Assembly: GCA_029097145.1 (NCBI GenBank)
Contig: JAQXNC010000042.1
Coordinates: 1 to 39,783, forward strand
Length of the DNA stretch: 39,783 nt
Direction: 5' to 3'
Source: Bacillota bacterium
GTDB lineage: Bacteria; Bacillota_I; Bacilli_A; Erysipelotrichales; Erysipelotrichaceae
Below, piece after piece: positions 1 through 8,476 of this stretch. The position numbers were made by a program, and so were the translations under genes. Positions within the stretch are counted from its first letter, which is position 1, and each line of letters opens with the position of its first letter. The notes beneath the pieces are model-generated. The model saw nothing but the letters and a program-made list of their open reading frames with translations. It did not search any database and was not told the DNA's origin.

Positions 1-1
1 C

Positions 2-460
2 TCTAATATGATATTAAATAATGTATCATTTCTTGACTGTATCTTTCGTGAATGTGATCTTGCCAATAAAGAATTTGAGAATATATTTATTATTCGTACA
101 GAATTCTTTAACTCACGTTTAACAGGTGTTAATATATCCAAAAGTAAACTTCAGGATGTTCTTTTCGGTGATTCACTTATGAACTATTTTACAATTTCAG
201 ATTGTGCTGTTGAAAATACTGAATTTATTAACTGTAATCTTATCTCTTCGAGACTCTTTAATTTAAAACTTAAAAACACCGAGTTTAAAGAATCGGTTAT
301 GCGTGATTTTGAGGTAATAAACACATCATTAAAAGGAATTGATCTATCAACTGATGAAATCAGTAATCTGCTTGTAAATATTGGCGATATAGCTGGTATC
401 AAGGTTAATATGTCACAGGCAATAGATTTGCTTAAACTGTTAGAAATAGAGGTTAAATAA
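2..460 (+). CDS. Pentapeptide-repeat protein, 5' end cut by the window edge
   Basis: The product shows the loose five-residue periodicity of pentapeptide-repeat proteins (units such as TEFFN, TEFIN, TEFKE and SLKGI), predicting a right-handed beta-helix. The tail, LKGIDLSTDEISNLL followed by QAIDLLKLLEIEV, resembles the usual C-terminal cap of Firmicutes members. The frame is open to the left edge and the first ATG at base 8 has no room for a ribosome site. Family members are usually near 200 residues, so the real start is probably upstream. It overlaps the start of the next gene by one base (TAATGG), implying co-transcription. Its target is unknown; some relatives protect gyrase, but nothing here shows that. 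Confidence 0.75.
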   Translation, partial: SNMILNNVSFLDCIFRECDLANKEFENIFIIRTEFFNSRLTGVNISKSKLQDVLFGDSLMNYFTISDCAVENTEFINCNLISSRLFNLKLKNTEFKESVMRDFEVINTSLKGIDLSTDEISNLLVNIGDIAGIKVNMSQAIDLLKLLEIEVK

Positions 461-1146
461 TGGAACATTATGATATAAATGGTAAATATTCATATACACT
501 AGGTATGTCAATCAGTATTGAATTAATTAATAATCATCCAGAACTTGTTTCTAAAGTTTATTATTCCAGCAGGATGAATATAAATGAGAATTACGATAAA
601 TTAAAAAAACTTTGTGAAAAACATCATATAGAACTGATCAATGATGACCATGTGATAGATTCTCTTTCAGTTAAGGAAAACTGTTATGTTATTGCGGTAT
701 TTAGAAAATTTATTAATGAACTTAGATCACCTAATCATCTGGTAATCTATGGACATGATGATGAAGGGGCTTTAGGCACTATTCTAAGAACAGCAGTTTC
801 CTTTAATCATCGTGATATTATCCTGATTAATAATCATACCGATTACTTCAATCCTAAGGTAGTAAGAGCCAGTATGGGAGCTGTATTTTATACAAATATA
901 AAAAGATATTCATCAGTTGATGAATATCTAAATGATTATCCTTCAAGACATATATATTCAATATCTAATGAAGGAGATACTGAATTAAGTGATGTGACAT
1001 ATGAAGAACCGTATTCACTTGTCTATGGTTATGATATCGGAAGTAAAATTTATATTTCACATAATAACTCAAAGAAGATATCTGATCCTTTACTCTTTGC
1101 GATATCACTTCACCATTTCTATTCGGAATCAAAACGTAAACGATAG
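460..1146 (+). CDS. TrmH/SpoU-type (SPOUT) RNA 2'-O-methyltransferase-like protein
   Basis: A 228-aa protein matching the SPOUT methyltransferase fold: motif 1 is recognisable as EGALGTILRTA (the family arginine is kept, the usual Asn is not), and motif 2 as VVRASMGAVFYTN. Family members transfer a methyl group from AdoMet to a ribose 2'-OH in rRNA or tRNA. Motif 3, normally rich in SLNVS, is poorly conserved here, where ISDPLLFAISLHHFY stands, so cofactor binding or substrate may differ. The ribosome site AGAGG lies in the end of the preceding gene. Its 3' end overlaps the opposing radical SAM gene by 28 bp. The RNA target cannot be told. Confidence 0.75.
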   Translation: MEHYDINGKYSYTLGMSISIELINNHPELVSKVYYSSRMNINENYDKLKKLCEKHHIELINDDHVIDSLSVKENCYVIAVFRKFINELRSPNHLVIYGHDDEGALGTILRTAVSFNHRDIILINNHTDYFNPKVVRASMGAVFYTNIKRYSSVDEYLNDYPSRHIYSISNEGDTELSDVTYEEPYSLVYGYDIGSKIYISHNNSKKISDPLLFAISLHHFYSESKRKR

Positions 1147-1937
1147 GTACATCTTTGACAAAGAGGGGATATTAAAACTCCTCTTTTCATATTATCAATG
1201 ATACTGATATATTTATCTGAATTGATTATCTCGCGCAGTGATTTTTCGTTAATGTTTCCAATTGTGGTATGCCCAGCTGCATCAAGACAACACAAGACCA
1301 CATCACCATTGCATCTGATACCAAGCATATTTCTTGCACCATAACATCTGCCTCTACTAGATATATATGGATCGTTAATATCAGGCCATTTAAACAATTC
1401 CTGAATATAAATATATACATTATCTTTAATATAATATGAATCTTTTTTAGTGGTCAATTTGACACTGTACTTTGTGTTTAATTCATCATAATAATGTCTG
1501 GCTTTCCCTTTAAGATTATTTATGTCATAAAATCTCAATTCTATTGCAGTATCTGAACTGGTTTTAATTAACTGATTAATGGTATCAAAATATCGGTCAT
1601 CGATATTAAGTGTATCGATACTGTGAATTGAAACAGAAAGTTTGCGTAATGATGGATGCTTAAGTATATCAGGAAATTTATACAAAAGCGTGCCATTAGT
1701 AACTAATTGAACTTTAAGCGATAGTAAATCACAATAGTTCATAACTTCATCAAAAAAAGGATGAGATAAAGGTTCACCAAGAATATGCAGATAAACATAA
1801 TCGGTGATAGTTTTAATCTCATCCAGATTCTTTTTTATTTTATCTAATGACATGAAGTCATGACTCTTTATAGCTTCACAAAAAGAACAGTTTAAATTAC
1901 ATGAATTAGTTATTTCAAGATAAATACGTTTAATCAT
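1119..1937 (-). CDS. Radical SAM protein with SPASM-like C-terminus
   Basis: The N-terminus carries the radical SAM cluster motif CNLNCSFC (CX3CX2C) at residues 13-20. The C-terminal third has further cysteines (GRCYGARN, CNGDVVLCC, CQRC) arranged like a SPASM or twitch auxiliary iron-sulfur domain. Such proteins make 5'-deoxyadenosyl radicals; many mature peptides or modify enzymes. No peptide precursor is visible nearby, so the substrate is unknown. It follows the ABC transporter genes by 14 bp on the same strand. A TATAAT lies six bases before the ATG with no ribosome site, so a transcript from it would be leaderless; read-through from the transporter operon is also possible. Confidence 0.85.
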   Translation of the reverse strand: MIKRIYLEITNSCNLNCSFCEAIKSHDFMSLDKIKKNLDEIKTITDYVYLHILGEPLSHPFFDEVMNYCDLLSLKVQLVTNGTLLYKFPDILKHPSLRKLSVSIHSIDTLNIDDRYFDTINQLIKTSSDTAIELRFYDINNLKGKARHYYDELNTKYSVKLTTKKDSYYIKDNVYIYIQELFKWPDINDPYISSRGRCYGARNMLGIRCNGDVVLCCLDAAGHTTIGNINEKSLREIINSDKYISIIDNMKRGVLISPLCQRCTYRLRFDSE

Positions 1938-1951
1938 GAAATAATTATAGC

Positions 1952-2686
1952 TTAATTATTGATAAAACGAGAGAGGAATTGTCTTGTTCTTTCATTTTTA
2001 GGATTTGTAAAGATCTCATCAGGAGTACCACTTTCAGCAATTACACCCTTATCCATGAAAACAACACGACTTGAAACATCCTTTGCAAACTGCATTTCAT
2101 GCGTAACAATCACCATTGTTAATCCTTCATCAGCCAAGTCTTTCATAACTTCTAAAACATCGTTGACCATTTCTGGATCAAGAGCACTTGTAGGCTCGTC
2201 AAAAAGAATTATTTCAGGATTCATGCATAGAGCTCTGGCGATTGCGACACGTTGTTTCTGTCCACCGGATAATGTAGTACTTGAAGCATCTTTAAAGGCA
2301 GCCATTCCAACTTTTTCAAGGTAATGCAATGCGCGATTACGCGCTTCTTCCTTTGATATTTTTAAGACCTTAGTCTGCCCGATAGTACAGTTATCCAAAA
2401 CATTCAGATTATCAAAGAGATTAAAATTCTGAAAGACCATTGTAATTCTTGAACGATACTGATTGATATTCATACCTTTTGAAAGGATGTTTTTACCACC
2501 AAAATAAATCGCTCCATCATTCGGCTTTTCTAGCAGATTGATACATCTTAAAAGGGTAGATTTACCACTTCCTGATGAACCGATAATTGTTACAACTTCA
2601 CCTTTAGAAATATTTAAATCAATACCTTTTAAAACTTCCAGGTTACCAAATGATTTTTTTAGATTCTTAATTTCAAGCAGTTCCAT
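1952..2686 (-). CDS. Amino acid ABC transporter ATP-binding protein (probably lysine)
   Basis: The 244-aa ATPase of a polar amino acid importer (GlnQ/HisP group). Walker A is GSSGSGKST, the signature LSGGQKQR, Walker B IILFDEP, and the switch histidine is in VTHEMQ. It would form a dimer on the cytoplasmic face of the permease. It is the third gene of a tight operon (9 bp after the permease). A lysine riboswitch leads the operon, so lysine is the inferred substrate; the ATPase itself does not reveal specificity. Confidence 0.95.
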   Translation of the reverse strand: MELLEIKNLKKSFGNLEVLKGIDLNISKGEVVTIIGSSGSGKSTLLRCINLLEKPNDGAIYFGGKNILSKGMNINQYRSRITMVFQNFNLFDNLNVLDNCTIGQTKVLKISKEEARNRALHYLEKVGMAAFKDASSTTLSGGQKQRVAIARALCMNPEIILFDEPTSALDPEMVNDVLEVMKDLADEGLTMVIVTHEMQFAKDVSSRVVFMDKGVIAESGTPDEIFTNPKNERTRQFLSRFINN

Positions 2687-2695
2687 ATTTTTCTC

Positions 2696-3424
2696 CTAGC
2701 TGCAGAAATCAACATGTGAGTTTCTGTCTGATTTGTTGATACGTCTTTCAGTGTAATTTAACAGAAGTGACGCTAATGATGTCAATATCAAGTAGATAAC
2801 AGCTGAAACAAGATAAGTTTCAATATATCTGTAGTTACTTCCAGCTATAGAAGATGTCTGGAAGAATAATTCGGTAATTGATAACACATTCAGCATCGAA
2901 CTGTCTTTAATATTTACAATTAACTGATTTCCAATTGAAGGAAAGCTATTTTTAATCGCCTGAGGGAAGATGATATAAATCAATGCATCAAATGAACTCA
3001 TTCCAAGACTCTTAGCTGCTTCACTTTGTCCTTTTGATATTGACTGAATACCAGAACGGATAATCTCCGCCATATATGCACCAGTATTAACAGAAATAAC
3101 TGTTAATCCGGCAGTCAGGTAGTTCCAATGGAAAACAGGTTTTAAGAAGTAATAGAAGAATAAAGCCTGAACCATCATAGGCGTTCCGCGTAATACCCAG
3201 ATATAAAAACGTGTAAAGAGTTGTGACACTTTTTTAATAATAATTACGAAATTAGAATCAGTCTCATTAATTTCGATAGCTCTAATACCGCCAATTACTA
3301 ATCCAATTAACAACCCGACTATAGTTCCAACAAACGCAAAGAGTAATGTTAACATTACTCCATGCATGAACATATCGAAGTTATTGATGAATATAGATAG
3401 AGCCTTGGCTAAATCGATACTCAT
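2696..3424 (-). CDS. Amino acid ABC transporter permease (probably lysine)
   Basis: A 242-aa polar amino acid permease of the HisM/GlnP type. Hydrophobic segments begin near residue 18 (VMLTLLFAFVGTIVGLLIGL); the cytoplasmic EAA loop reads EAAKSLGMSSFDALIYIIFPQA and contacts the ATPase. WVLRGTPMMVQ is a further family signature. Two bases separate it from the binding-protein gene, so all three components are co-transcribed. Substrate is inferred from the upstream lysine riboswitch. Confidence 0.94.
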   Translation of the reverse strand: MSIDLAKALSIFINNFDMFMHGVMLTLLFAFVGTIVGLLIGLVIGGIRAIEINETDSNFVIIIKKVSQLFTRFYIWVLRGTPMMVQALFFYYFLKPVFHWNYLTAGLTVISVNTGAYMAEIIRSGIQSISKGQSEAAKSLGMSSFDALIYIIFPQAIKNSFPSIGNQLIVNIKDSSMLNVLSITELFFQTSSIAGSNYRYIETYLVSAVIYLILTSLASLLLNYTERRINKSDRNSHVDFCS

Positions 3425-3426
3425 GA

Positions 3427-4242
3427 TTATTCCTCTGTAGGCTGGTTTTCAACTGCTGTTGCCATTAACTGCATTCTTGTATCTTCATCGATAGATGAAA
3501 GAGCATTTGCAACAGCATTAAAGAAATCTGAACCTCTTGTTCCTTCAGCTAAGCCGATAGAAACAGTTGTATCACAATCAAATCCCTGACCTTCAGCAAA
3601 TTCTACTACAGCCAAATCTTTATTAGCTTCAACTACGCCAATAGCTACAGCCATTTCAGCAGTAATACCATCAACATCACCAGCCTGTAATGCTACAACC
3701 ATTTCAGGATATGTTGCCTTAGGTGTTACGTGATTTACACCTTCAATCTGATCGATAACATCATCATAGTTTGTGTTAAGCTGACCGATTACATTTTTAC
3801 CACTGAAATCCTGAATTGAAGTAAATCCAGCTTCTTCGCTTCCAGCTCTGACAATCATAATCATGCCATGAGAATCATAATAAGGATCAGTGAAATCAAT
3901 ACCTTCTTCTCTTTCAGCGTTTGCAGTCATACCAGCAATAATTGCATCTATTTCACCGTTCTGTAAAGCTACAGGTAATCCACCCCAAGCCATCTTCTTA
4001 ACAACAAGTTTCTTACCTAATGAATCTGCAATTCTTTGAGCAATCATTACATCATAACCATCGCAGTATCCACCGTCGATTTCAACGCTTGTATCACTAG
4101 GACTTGAAATCTGATAGTTAAATGGTGCATAAGCACATTCCATACCTACAGTAAATGTGTCATCTACTGTTTCGGTGTTGTTGTTTGAGTTACAGCCAGT
4201 CATTGCCAGTAATAGGCATAGGATAAATAATAATTTCTTCAT
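3427..4242 (-). CDS. Amino acid ABC transporter substrate-binding lipoprotein (probably lysine)
   Basis: A 271-aa type 3 solute-binding protein. The signal peptide MKKLLFILCLLLAMTGC ends in a lipobox (AMTGC), so the mature protein is anchored by a lipidated Cys17. Family segments include APFNYQ, DGYDVMIAQRIADSLGKK, DAIIAGMTANAEREEGIDFT and the later DGITAEMAVA. It is the first gene of the operon, preceded by AGGAGG and, further upstream, by a lysine riboswitch and a TTGACA/TAATAT promoter. The riboswitch argues for lysine as ligand. Confidence 0.95.
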   Translation of the reverse strand: MKKLLFILCLLLAMTGCNSNNNTETVDDTFTVGMECAYAPFNYQISSPSDTSVEIDGGYCDGYDVMIAQRIADSLGKKLVVKKMAWGGLPVALQNGEIDAIIAGMTANAEREEGIDFTDPYYDSHGMIMIVRAGSEEAGFTSIQDFSGKNVIGQLNTNYDDVIDQIEGVNHVTPKATYPEMVVALQAGDVDGITAEMAVAIGVVEANKDLAVVEFAEGQGFDCDTTVSIGLAEGTRGSDFFNAVANALSSIDEDTRMQLMATAVENQPTEE

Positions 4243-4264
4243 AAAGACCTCCTGAAATAAAATA

Positions 4265-4288
4265 AATCATATGCTACAACATATGATT
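4265..4288 (-). terminator. Expression-platform hairpin between the lysine riboswitch and its operon
   Basis: On the minus strand AATCATATG and CATATGATT form a perfect 9-bp stem with a 6-base loop, followed by a T-rich TTTATTTTATTT before the AGGAGG of the binding-protein gene. It is placed where an attenuator terminator belongs. The T tract is interrupted by A, so termination may be weak. Confidence 0.6.
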
Positions 4289-4308
4289 CTATCAGACAAG
4301 TCTCATTG

Positions 4309-4466
4309 TTATAGCGCCACTACAATTAAGTAGGAGTGTTAATGGTATTTCCATTAACCCCATATCATCCGTGCGTCCACAAATGATATTCGGCGATGAT
4401 TGCCTTTCGTATAGATCATCACCCACCGGCTAACTATACTACTAATCTGCATCGCTACCTCTATAA
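4309..4466 (-). promoter_or_regulatory. Lysine riboswitch (L box) aptamer
   Basis: Read on the minus strand the leader holds the L-box landmarks in order: ATAGAGGTAGCGATGC, AGTA, AGCCGGTGGGTGATGA, AAAGGCAATCATCGCCGAA, a long GGTTAATGG/CCATTAAC stem, and GGCGCTATAA. The 5' TTATAG and 3' CTATAA close helix P1. Lysine binding normally favours transcription termination, lowering expression of lysine synthesis or uptake genes. Here it controls the ABC transporter, which identifies the cargo as lysine or a close analogue. Confidence 0.92.
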
Positions 4467-4484
4467 ATTTATTTTACATGTTTT

Positions 4485-4513
4485 ATATTAGACTTATTTA
4501 TTTATATTGTCAA
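4485..4513 (-). promoter_or_regulatory. Sigma-A promoter of the lysine transporter operon
   Basis: On the minus strand TTGACA (4513-4508) and TAATAT (4490-4485) are separated by exactly 17 bp. Transcription would begin about 10 bases before helix P1 of the riboswitch. Confidence 0.85.
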
Positions 4514-4547
4514 CAAAATGATAATATTTTCAAATAATTCTGAAAAA

Positions 4548-5294
4548 TTAATCATCGTTTTCATGTTGCCAGAGATTGACCTGTTTTTGATTGTGAAGAG
4601 CCAACAAAAAGTTTTCTTTGGCATGTGGATACTTATGATAAAGTGCGTGCAGCATATCCTTTGCTTCTTGACGCATTGTATATCCATCGTTAGGACACCC
4701 GCTTTTTATCTTAGGTATTTCAAGTTCAATAGCTGTTTTCTTGATATCGTTTTCGAAGGAATATATAAAAGGTCTAATAAACATTATATCCTGAGTGCTA
4801 AGATGCATCTTGGGATCAAAGGTCGCAATCTTACCTCCGTATATCATGTTCATTAAGAGTGTTTCAATCGCATCATCAGCATGATGACCAAAGGCTACTT
4901 TATTACAGCCAAGTTCTTTAGCTGTTTTGATTACAGCGCCTTTTTTGAGCTTTGAGCAAAGACTGCACTGTATTTCATTATTTTTGAGATTTAACTTCAG
5001 GATATCGGCTATCTGACTTTTTTCTTCATGAATTTCTATCGGATATTTGGCAAACCATTCACGTATTGGTTTAAAATCTTCTTCACCAAAATTTAAATTA
5101 ATATGAATACCGATAATTCTGAAGTGTTTATTAAAAGTATTGGCAGATAAGAACTGATAAAGATATAGTGAATAAAGTAAAAGATTAGAGTCTTTGCCGC
5201 CACTTAATCCAACTCCAATAACGTCACCATCTTCAATTAGACCATAATCCTGATCTGCTTTACGCATAGCTGCTAAAATCTTTTTTATAGGCAT
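4548..5294 (-). CDS. ttcA: TtcA-like PP-loop tRNA thiolation protein
   Basis: A PP-loop ATPase with SGGKDS near the N-terminus, the CSLCSKLKKG cysteine pair typical of TtcA, and a downstream GHHADDAIET. TtcA makes 2-thiocytidine in tRNA using an iron-sulfur cluster; a related thiolase of the same superfamily is the alternative. The open frame starts with MIM; the third residue (ATG at 5294) is preferred because an extended -10 (TGGTATAAA) ends eight bases before it, leaving a leader of about two bases. No ribosome site is present. It diverges from truB across about 63 bp. Confidence 0.82.
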   Translation of the reverse strand: MPIKKILAAMRKADQDYGLIEDGDVIGVGLSGGKDSNLLLYSLYLYQFLSANTFNKHFRIIGIHINLNFGEEDFKPIREWFAKYPIEIHEEKSQIADILKLNLKNNEIQCSLCSKLKKGAVIKTAKELGCNKVAFGHHADDAIETLLMNMIYGGKIATFDPKMHLSTQDIMFIRPFIYSFENDIKKTAIELEIPKIKSGCPNDGYTMRQEAKDMLHALYHKYPHAKENFLLALHNQKQVNLWQHENDD

Positions 5295-5302
5295 AATCAT
5301 AT

Positions 5303-5347
5303 TTTATACCAAACATTATCAATATTACAGATTAAATTTGATATAAT
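5303..5347. promoter_or_regulatory. Divergent extended -10 promoters for ttcA (minus) and truB (plus)
   Basis: Plus strand: TTTGATATAAT at 5337-5347, an extended -10 (TGN before TATAAT), ends ten bases before the truB ATG at 5358. Minus strand: TTTGGTATAAA, with its -10 at 5308-5303, ends eight bases before the chosen ttcA ATG. Neither has a convincing -35 hexamer or a Shine-Dalgarno sequence. Both transcripts would be leaderless or nearly so. Confidence 0.65.
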
Positions 5348-5357
5348 ATTGAATGCT

Positions 5358-6203
5358 ATGAATAAAGTTTTGTTTGTAAATAAACCAAAGGGTATAACTT
5401 CGTTTGACTTATGCTTTAGAATGCGCCGGGTATTTAACACTAAAAGTATTGGTCATACAGGAACTCTGGACCCAAATGCGACAGGTGTTATGATTGTGCT
5501 GATTGATAAAGCCTGTAAAATAAATCAGTTTATTGTTAAGGATACTAAGGAATATATCGCAACTGTAAAGCTGGGATTTATGACCGATACACTTGATGTT
5601 GATGGTGAAACAATAAAAAAAGAAGAATATAGAAATCCATCGAAAGATGAATATCTTGAGGCTTTTAAAAAGTTTATTGGCAGATATACTCAAATACCAC
5701 CAATGACATCAGCAATCAAGGTAAAGGGGAAGAAACTGATTGATTATAAACGTGAAGGAAAAGCTATAGAGATTCCAAAGCGAGAAGTAGAGATATTCAA
5801 TCTTGAACTTCTTGAATATTTTGAAGATGGATTTAAATTTAAGGCAAATGTATCCAGTGGTACATACATAAGAACACTTATGAAGGACATACTTGAGTCG
5901 ATGGGACTTATTGGTACACTTATGGAACTCGAAAGGACTAGTGTTGGTTCGATTCATCTTGATATGTGTGATAATCTTGAAGATATTATTCAGGGTAATT
6001 ATCATTTACATGATATTTATGATGTATTAAAAGATAATTATGAAGTTATTGATTATCCTTGTGATATTGATATTAGAAATGGTAAGAGAATTAAATTAGA
6101 TACATCAAGTGATGAAGTGATGATAGTTAAAGATAAAGAAGTATTAGCTATTTATGGAAGAGAAAAGGGTAATATCTATAGGAGTATTAGAGGTTTATTT
6201 TAA
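5358..6203 (+). CDS. truB: tRNA pseudouridine(55) synthase TruB
   Basis: TruB isomerises U55 in the T arm of tRNAs. The catalytic motif is GHTGTLDPNATGVM, with the nucleophilic Asp in TLDP. Other family segments are KGITSFD, YIATVKLG, QIPPMTSAIKVKGKKL and SSGTYIRTL. The ORF track starts at a TTG; the ATG at 5358 (MNKVLFVNKPKG) matches the usual N-terminus. The start has no ribosome site but follows an extended -10 by ten bases, so translation is probably leaderless. Its stop overlaps the ribF start (TAATGG), the normal truB-ribF pairing. Confidence 0.96.
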   Translation: MNKVLFVNKPKGITSFDLCFRMRRVFNTKSIGHTGTLDPNATGVMIVLIDKACKINQFIVKDTKEYIATVKLGFMTDTLDVDGETIKKEEYRNPSKDEYLEAFKKFIGRYTQIPPMTSAIKVKGKKLIDYKREGKAIEIPKREVEIFNLELLEYFEDGFKFKANVSSGTYIRTLMKDILESMGLIGTLMELERTSVGSIHLDMCDNLEDIIQGNYHLHDIYDVLKDNYEVIDYPCDIDIRNGKRIKLDTSSDEVMIVKDKEVLAIYGREKGNIYRSIRGLF

Positions 6204-7141
6204 TGGAAATAGTGTATTTTGATATAAATGATCCAATAGAAATCAATGGAAGTCTATCGGCGTGTATAGGTTATTTTGATGGTCTTCATAGAGGGCATCA
6301 GGCTTTAGTAAACAAGGTTAAGGAAGAAGCGAAGAAAAACGGTTCCAGAACATGTCTTATTACCTTCTTTCCAGATCCCAAGGATGTCATAACAAATACC
6401 AAAAACAAGCATATACAGGATTTTGATACCCGTCTAAAGATAATCGAATCAATGGGTATAGATGTATGTGTTATTGGTCATTTTTCAATTGAGTTATGTC
6501 ATACATCGAAAGATGATTTTTTCAATAAAGTTTTAATGAATTTAAATCTTAAGTGTCTTGTCTGCGGTTTTGATTTTCATTATGCAGATAAAGGTAGTGG
6601 AAATTATGAAACGTTAATGGCTGCTGCTAAGGATAAATTCGATGTTTATGTGATTGATTCTGTAAATTATCATGGCGAAAAGATTTCATCTACAAGAATC
6701 AGAAATGCCATTATTGATGGTAATATTGAACTTGTAAACAATATGCTCGGTTATGATTATCATTTAAGAGGACAGGTAGTTCATGGTAAAAGATATGGAC
6801 ATATTTTAGGATTTCCGACAGCGAATCTCTCTATTAATGATGAAACATTAATTCTTAAAGAAGGTGTTTATATTGGCTATACAAAGGTTAATGATGTTTA
6901 CTATAAATCAATGATTAACATTGGATATAACGAAACAATTGCCTCTGATAATCCAAAGACAATCGAAGTCCATATACTGGATTTTAATGATGATATATAT
7001 GATTGTGAAATTCTGGTATACTTCACAACTAAAATTAGAGATACTAAGAAATTTGCTTCACTTGAAGAATTAAAAAAACAGTTATCAGCTGATGTAAAAA
7101 AAGCAGGTGATTTAGATGAAAGACAAGACTTTATTCTATAA
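6203..7141 (+). CDS. ribF: Bifunctional riboflavin kinase/FAD synthetase RibF
   Basis: A 312-aa bifunctional enzyme converting riboflavin to FMN and FMN to FAD. The N-terminal adenylyltransferase has GYFDGLHRGHQ (the HxGH-type site) and KISSTRIRNAI; the C-terminal kinase begins around residue 185 with GKRYGHILGFPTANL. Length is normal. It overlaps truB by one base and the next gene by 26 bp, so the three are translationally coupled. Confidence 0.95.
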   Translation: MEIVYFDINDPIEINGSLSACIGYFDGLHRGHQALVNKVKEEAKKNGSRTCLITFFPDPKDVITNTKNKHIQDFDTRLKIIESMGIDVCVIGHFSIELCHTSKDDFFNKVLMNLNLKCLVCGFDFHYADKGSGNYETLMAAAKDKFDVYVIDSVNYHGEKISSTRIRNAIIDGNIELVNNMLGYDYHLRGQVVHGKRYGHILGFPTANLSINDETLILKEGVYIGYTKVNDVYYKSMINIGYNETIASDNPKTIEVHILDFNDDIYDCEILVYFTTKIRDTKKFASLEELKKQLSADVKKAGDLDERQDFIL

Positions 7142-8420
7142 TCGAATGCAGGATATATATAAAGATGAATATGATGAATTTCTAAAAGCGCTAGAAGATA
7201 AACCTATTTCATCTTTTTATATCAACTCATTAAAAGATTCAAAAGAGAATATTCTTCATGAGATTGGTTTTAAGTATAAGGAAGGTAGATATAATCCTGA
7301 TTCATATTATTATGAAGATGTACAGATTGGGAAGACAATAGCCAACGATTTAGGATTGATATATCCACAGGAAATGAGCGCTTCAATTCCATCATTAATC
7401 CTTAATCCAAAGGAGAATTCATGTATCGTCGATATGTGCAGTGCACCTGGTGGCAAAAGTATCAATCTGGCTTGTATATCAAAGGATAGTGGTATTCTGA
7501 TATCTAATGAATACGAATATAAAAGGGCTATGATTCTGACATCAAACCTTGAAAGAATGGGCATCAGCAACGTGATAGTGACGAATAAAAACGGAGATGA
7601 TCTGGCAGTTTCTTTAATGGGGGTTGCTGATTATGTATTGCTTGATGCACCATGCAGTGGCGAAGGAATGATTAGAAAGAATCATGAAATAATTGATAAT
7701 TACTCAATGGATAATATCGAGTTGTGTTCATTAAGACAGAAACAGCTGATTGAAAATGCCTATGATATTTTAAAAGAGGGCGGTTATCTTGTATATAGTA
7801 CCTGTACTTATGCCAAAGAGGAAAACGAAGATATCGTTCATGACTTTCTGAAAAGGCATGAGGATATGGAATTAATGACAATAGATAATCGTTTTATAAG
7901 AAGGGGTATAAACGATCCTAATATGGTTCGTTTTACTGTTCTTGATGGAACTGAAGGTCAGTTTGTAAGTTTAATGAGAAAGAATTCTGCAGGTTTCTCA
8001 AAAAAAATGACATACAAAAAACCTGTCAGAAATAAGATTATTGAAGAATTTATTAAAGAGAATCTATGTCTTGATGAATATTATATATATGAACAGAACG
8101 GGTATTATTATATGTCATTAAAACCATTATGGGACTTAGGAAAAAACGTTCTTCGTTATGGTATCTATATTGGAGAAATCAAGAAGAATATTTTCTATCC
8201 ATCTCATAATCTTTTCCGATCTAATGCATTGAGAAACTGTTTTAAGAAAGTCATTGAACTTAATGATGAAGAATATCTGAAGTATCGTAGTGGTTTGAAT
8301 TTGTATCATGAAGATGCCAATGGCTATTATTTATTGACTTATCATGGCTATGCCTTTGCATATACAAAGGCTACCAAAGGTGACTTAAAGAATAAATATC
8401 CAAAAGGCCTTAGATATTAA
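7116..8420 (+). CDS. rsmF: NOL1/NOP2/Sun-family rRNA cytosine-5 methyltransferase (RsmF-like)
   Basis: A 434-aa m5C methyltransferase. AdoMet binding: DMCSAPGGKSINLA; active-site cysteines in DAPCSGEGM and YSTCTYAKEENEDIV. The C-terminal ~150 residues, ending in HGYAFAYTKATKGDLKNKYPKGLRY, resemble the RNA-binding tail of RsmF rather than RsmB. The start is supported by AGGTG eight bases upstream, inside the ribF end. The exact rRNA position is not told by sequence alone. Confidence 0.9.
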   Translation: MKDKTLFYNRMQDIYKDEYDEFLKALEDKPISSFYINSLKDSKENILHEIGFKYKEGRYNPDSYYYEDVQIGKTIANDLGLIYPQEMSASIPSLILNPKENSCIVDMCSAPGGKSINLACISKDSGILISNEYEYKRAMILTSNLERMGISNVIVTNKNGDDLAVSLMGVADYVLLDAPCSGEGMIRKNHEIIDNYSMDNIELCSLRQKQLIENAYDILKEGGYLVYSTCTYAKEENEDIVHDFLKRHEDMELMTIDNRFIRRGINDPNMVRFTVLDGTEGQFVSLMRKNSAGFSKKMTYKKPVRNKIIEEFIKENLCLDEYYIYEQNGYYYMSLKPLWDLGKNVLRYGIYIGEIKKNIFYPSHNLFRSNALRNCFKKVIELNDEEYLKYRSGLNLYHEDANGYYLLTYHGYAFAYTKATKGDLKNKYPKGLRY

Positions 8421-8448
8421 GTCGGTAATTAATATTTATACATTTTAG

Positions 8449-8457
8449 TGCTATAAT
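8449..8457 (+). promoter_or_regulatory. Extended -10 promoter of the Asp23-like gene
   Basis: TGCTATAAT is an extended -10 (TGN + TATAAT) 19 bases before the ATG at 8477, with a GGAGA ribosome site between. No good -35 is seen. Confidence 0.6.
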
Positions 8458-8476
8458 TATAAAAAAGGAGACCAGT

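Noticed and set aside
4518-4856. 112-aa plus-strand ORF opposite ttcA
   Set aside because: Shadow frame of a clear PP-loop enzyme; no ribosome site.
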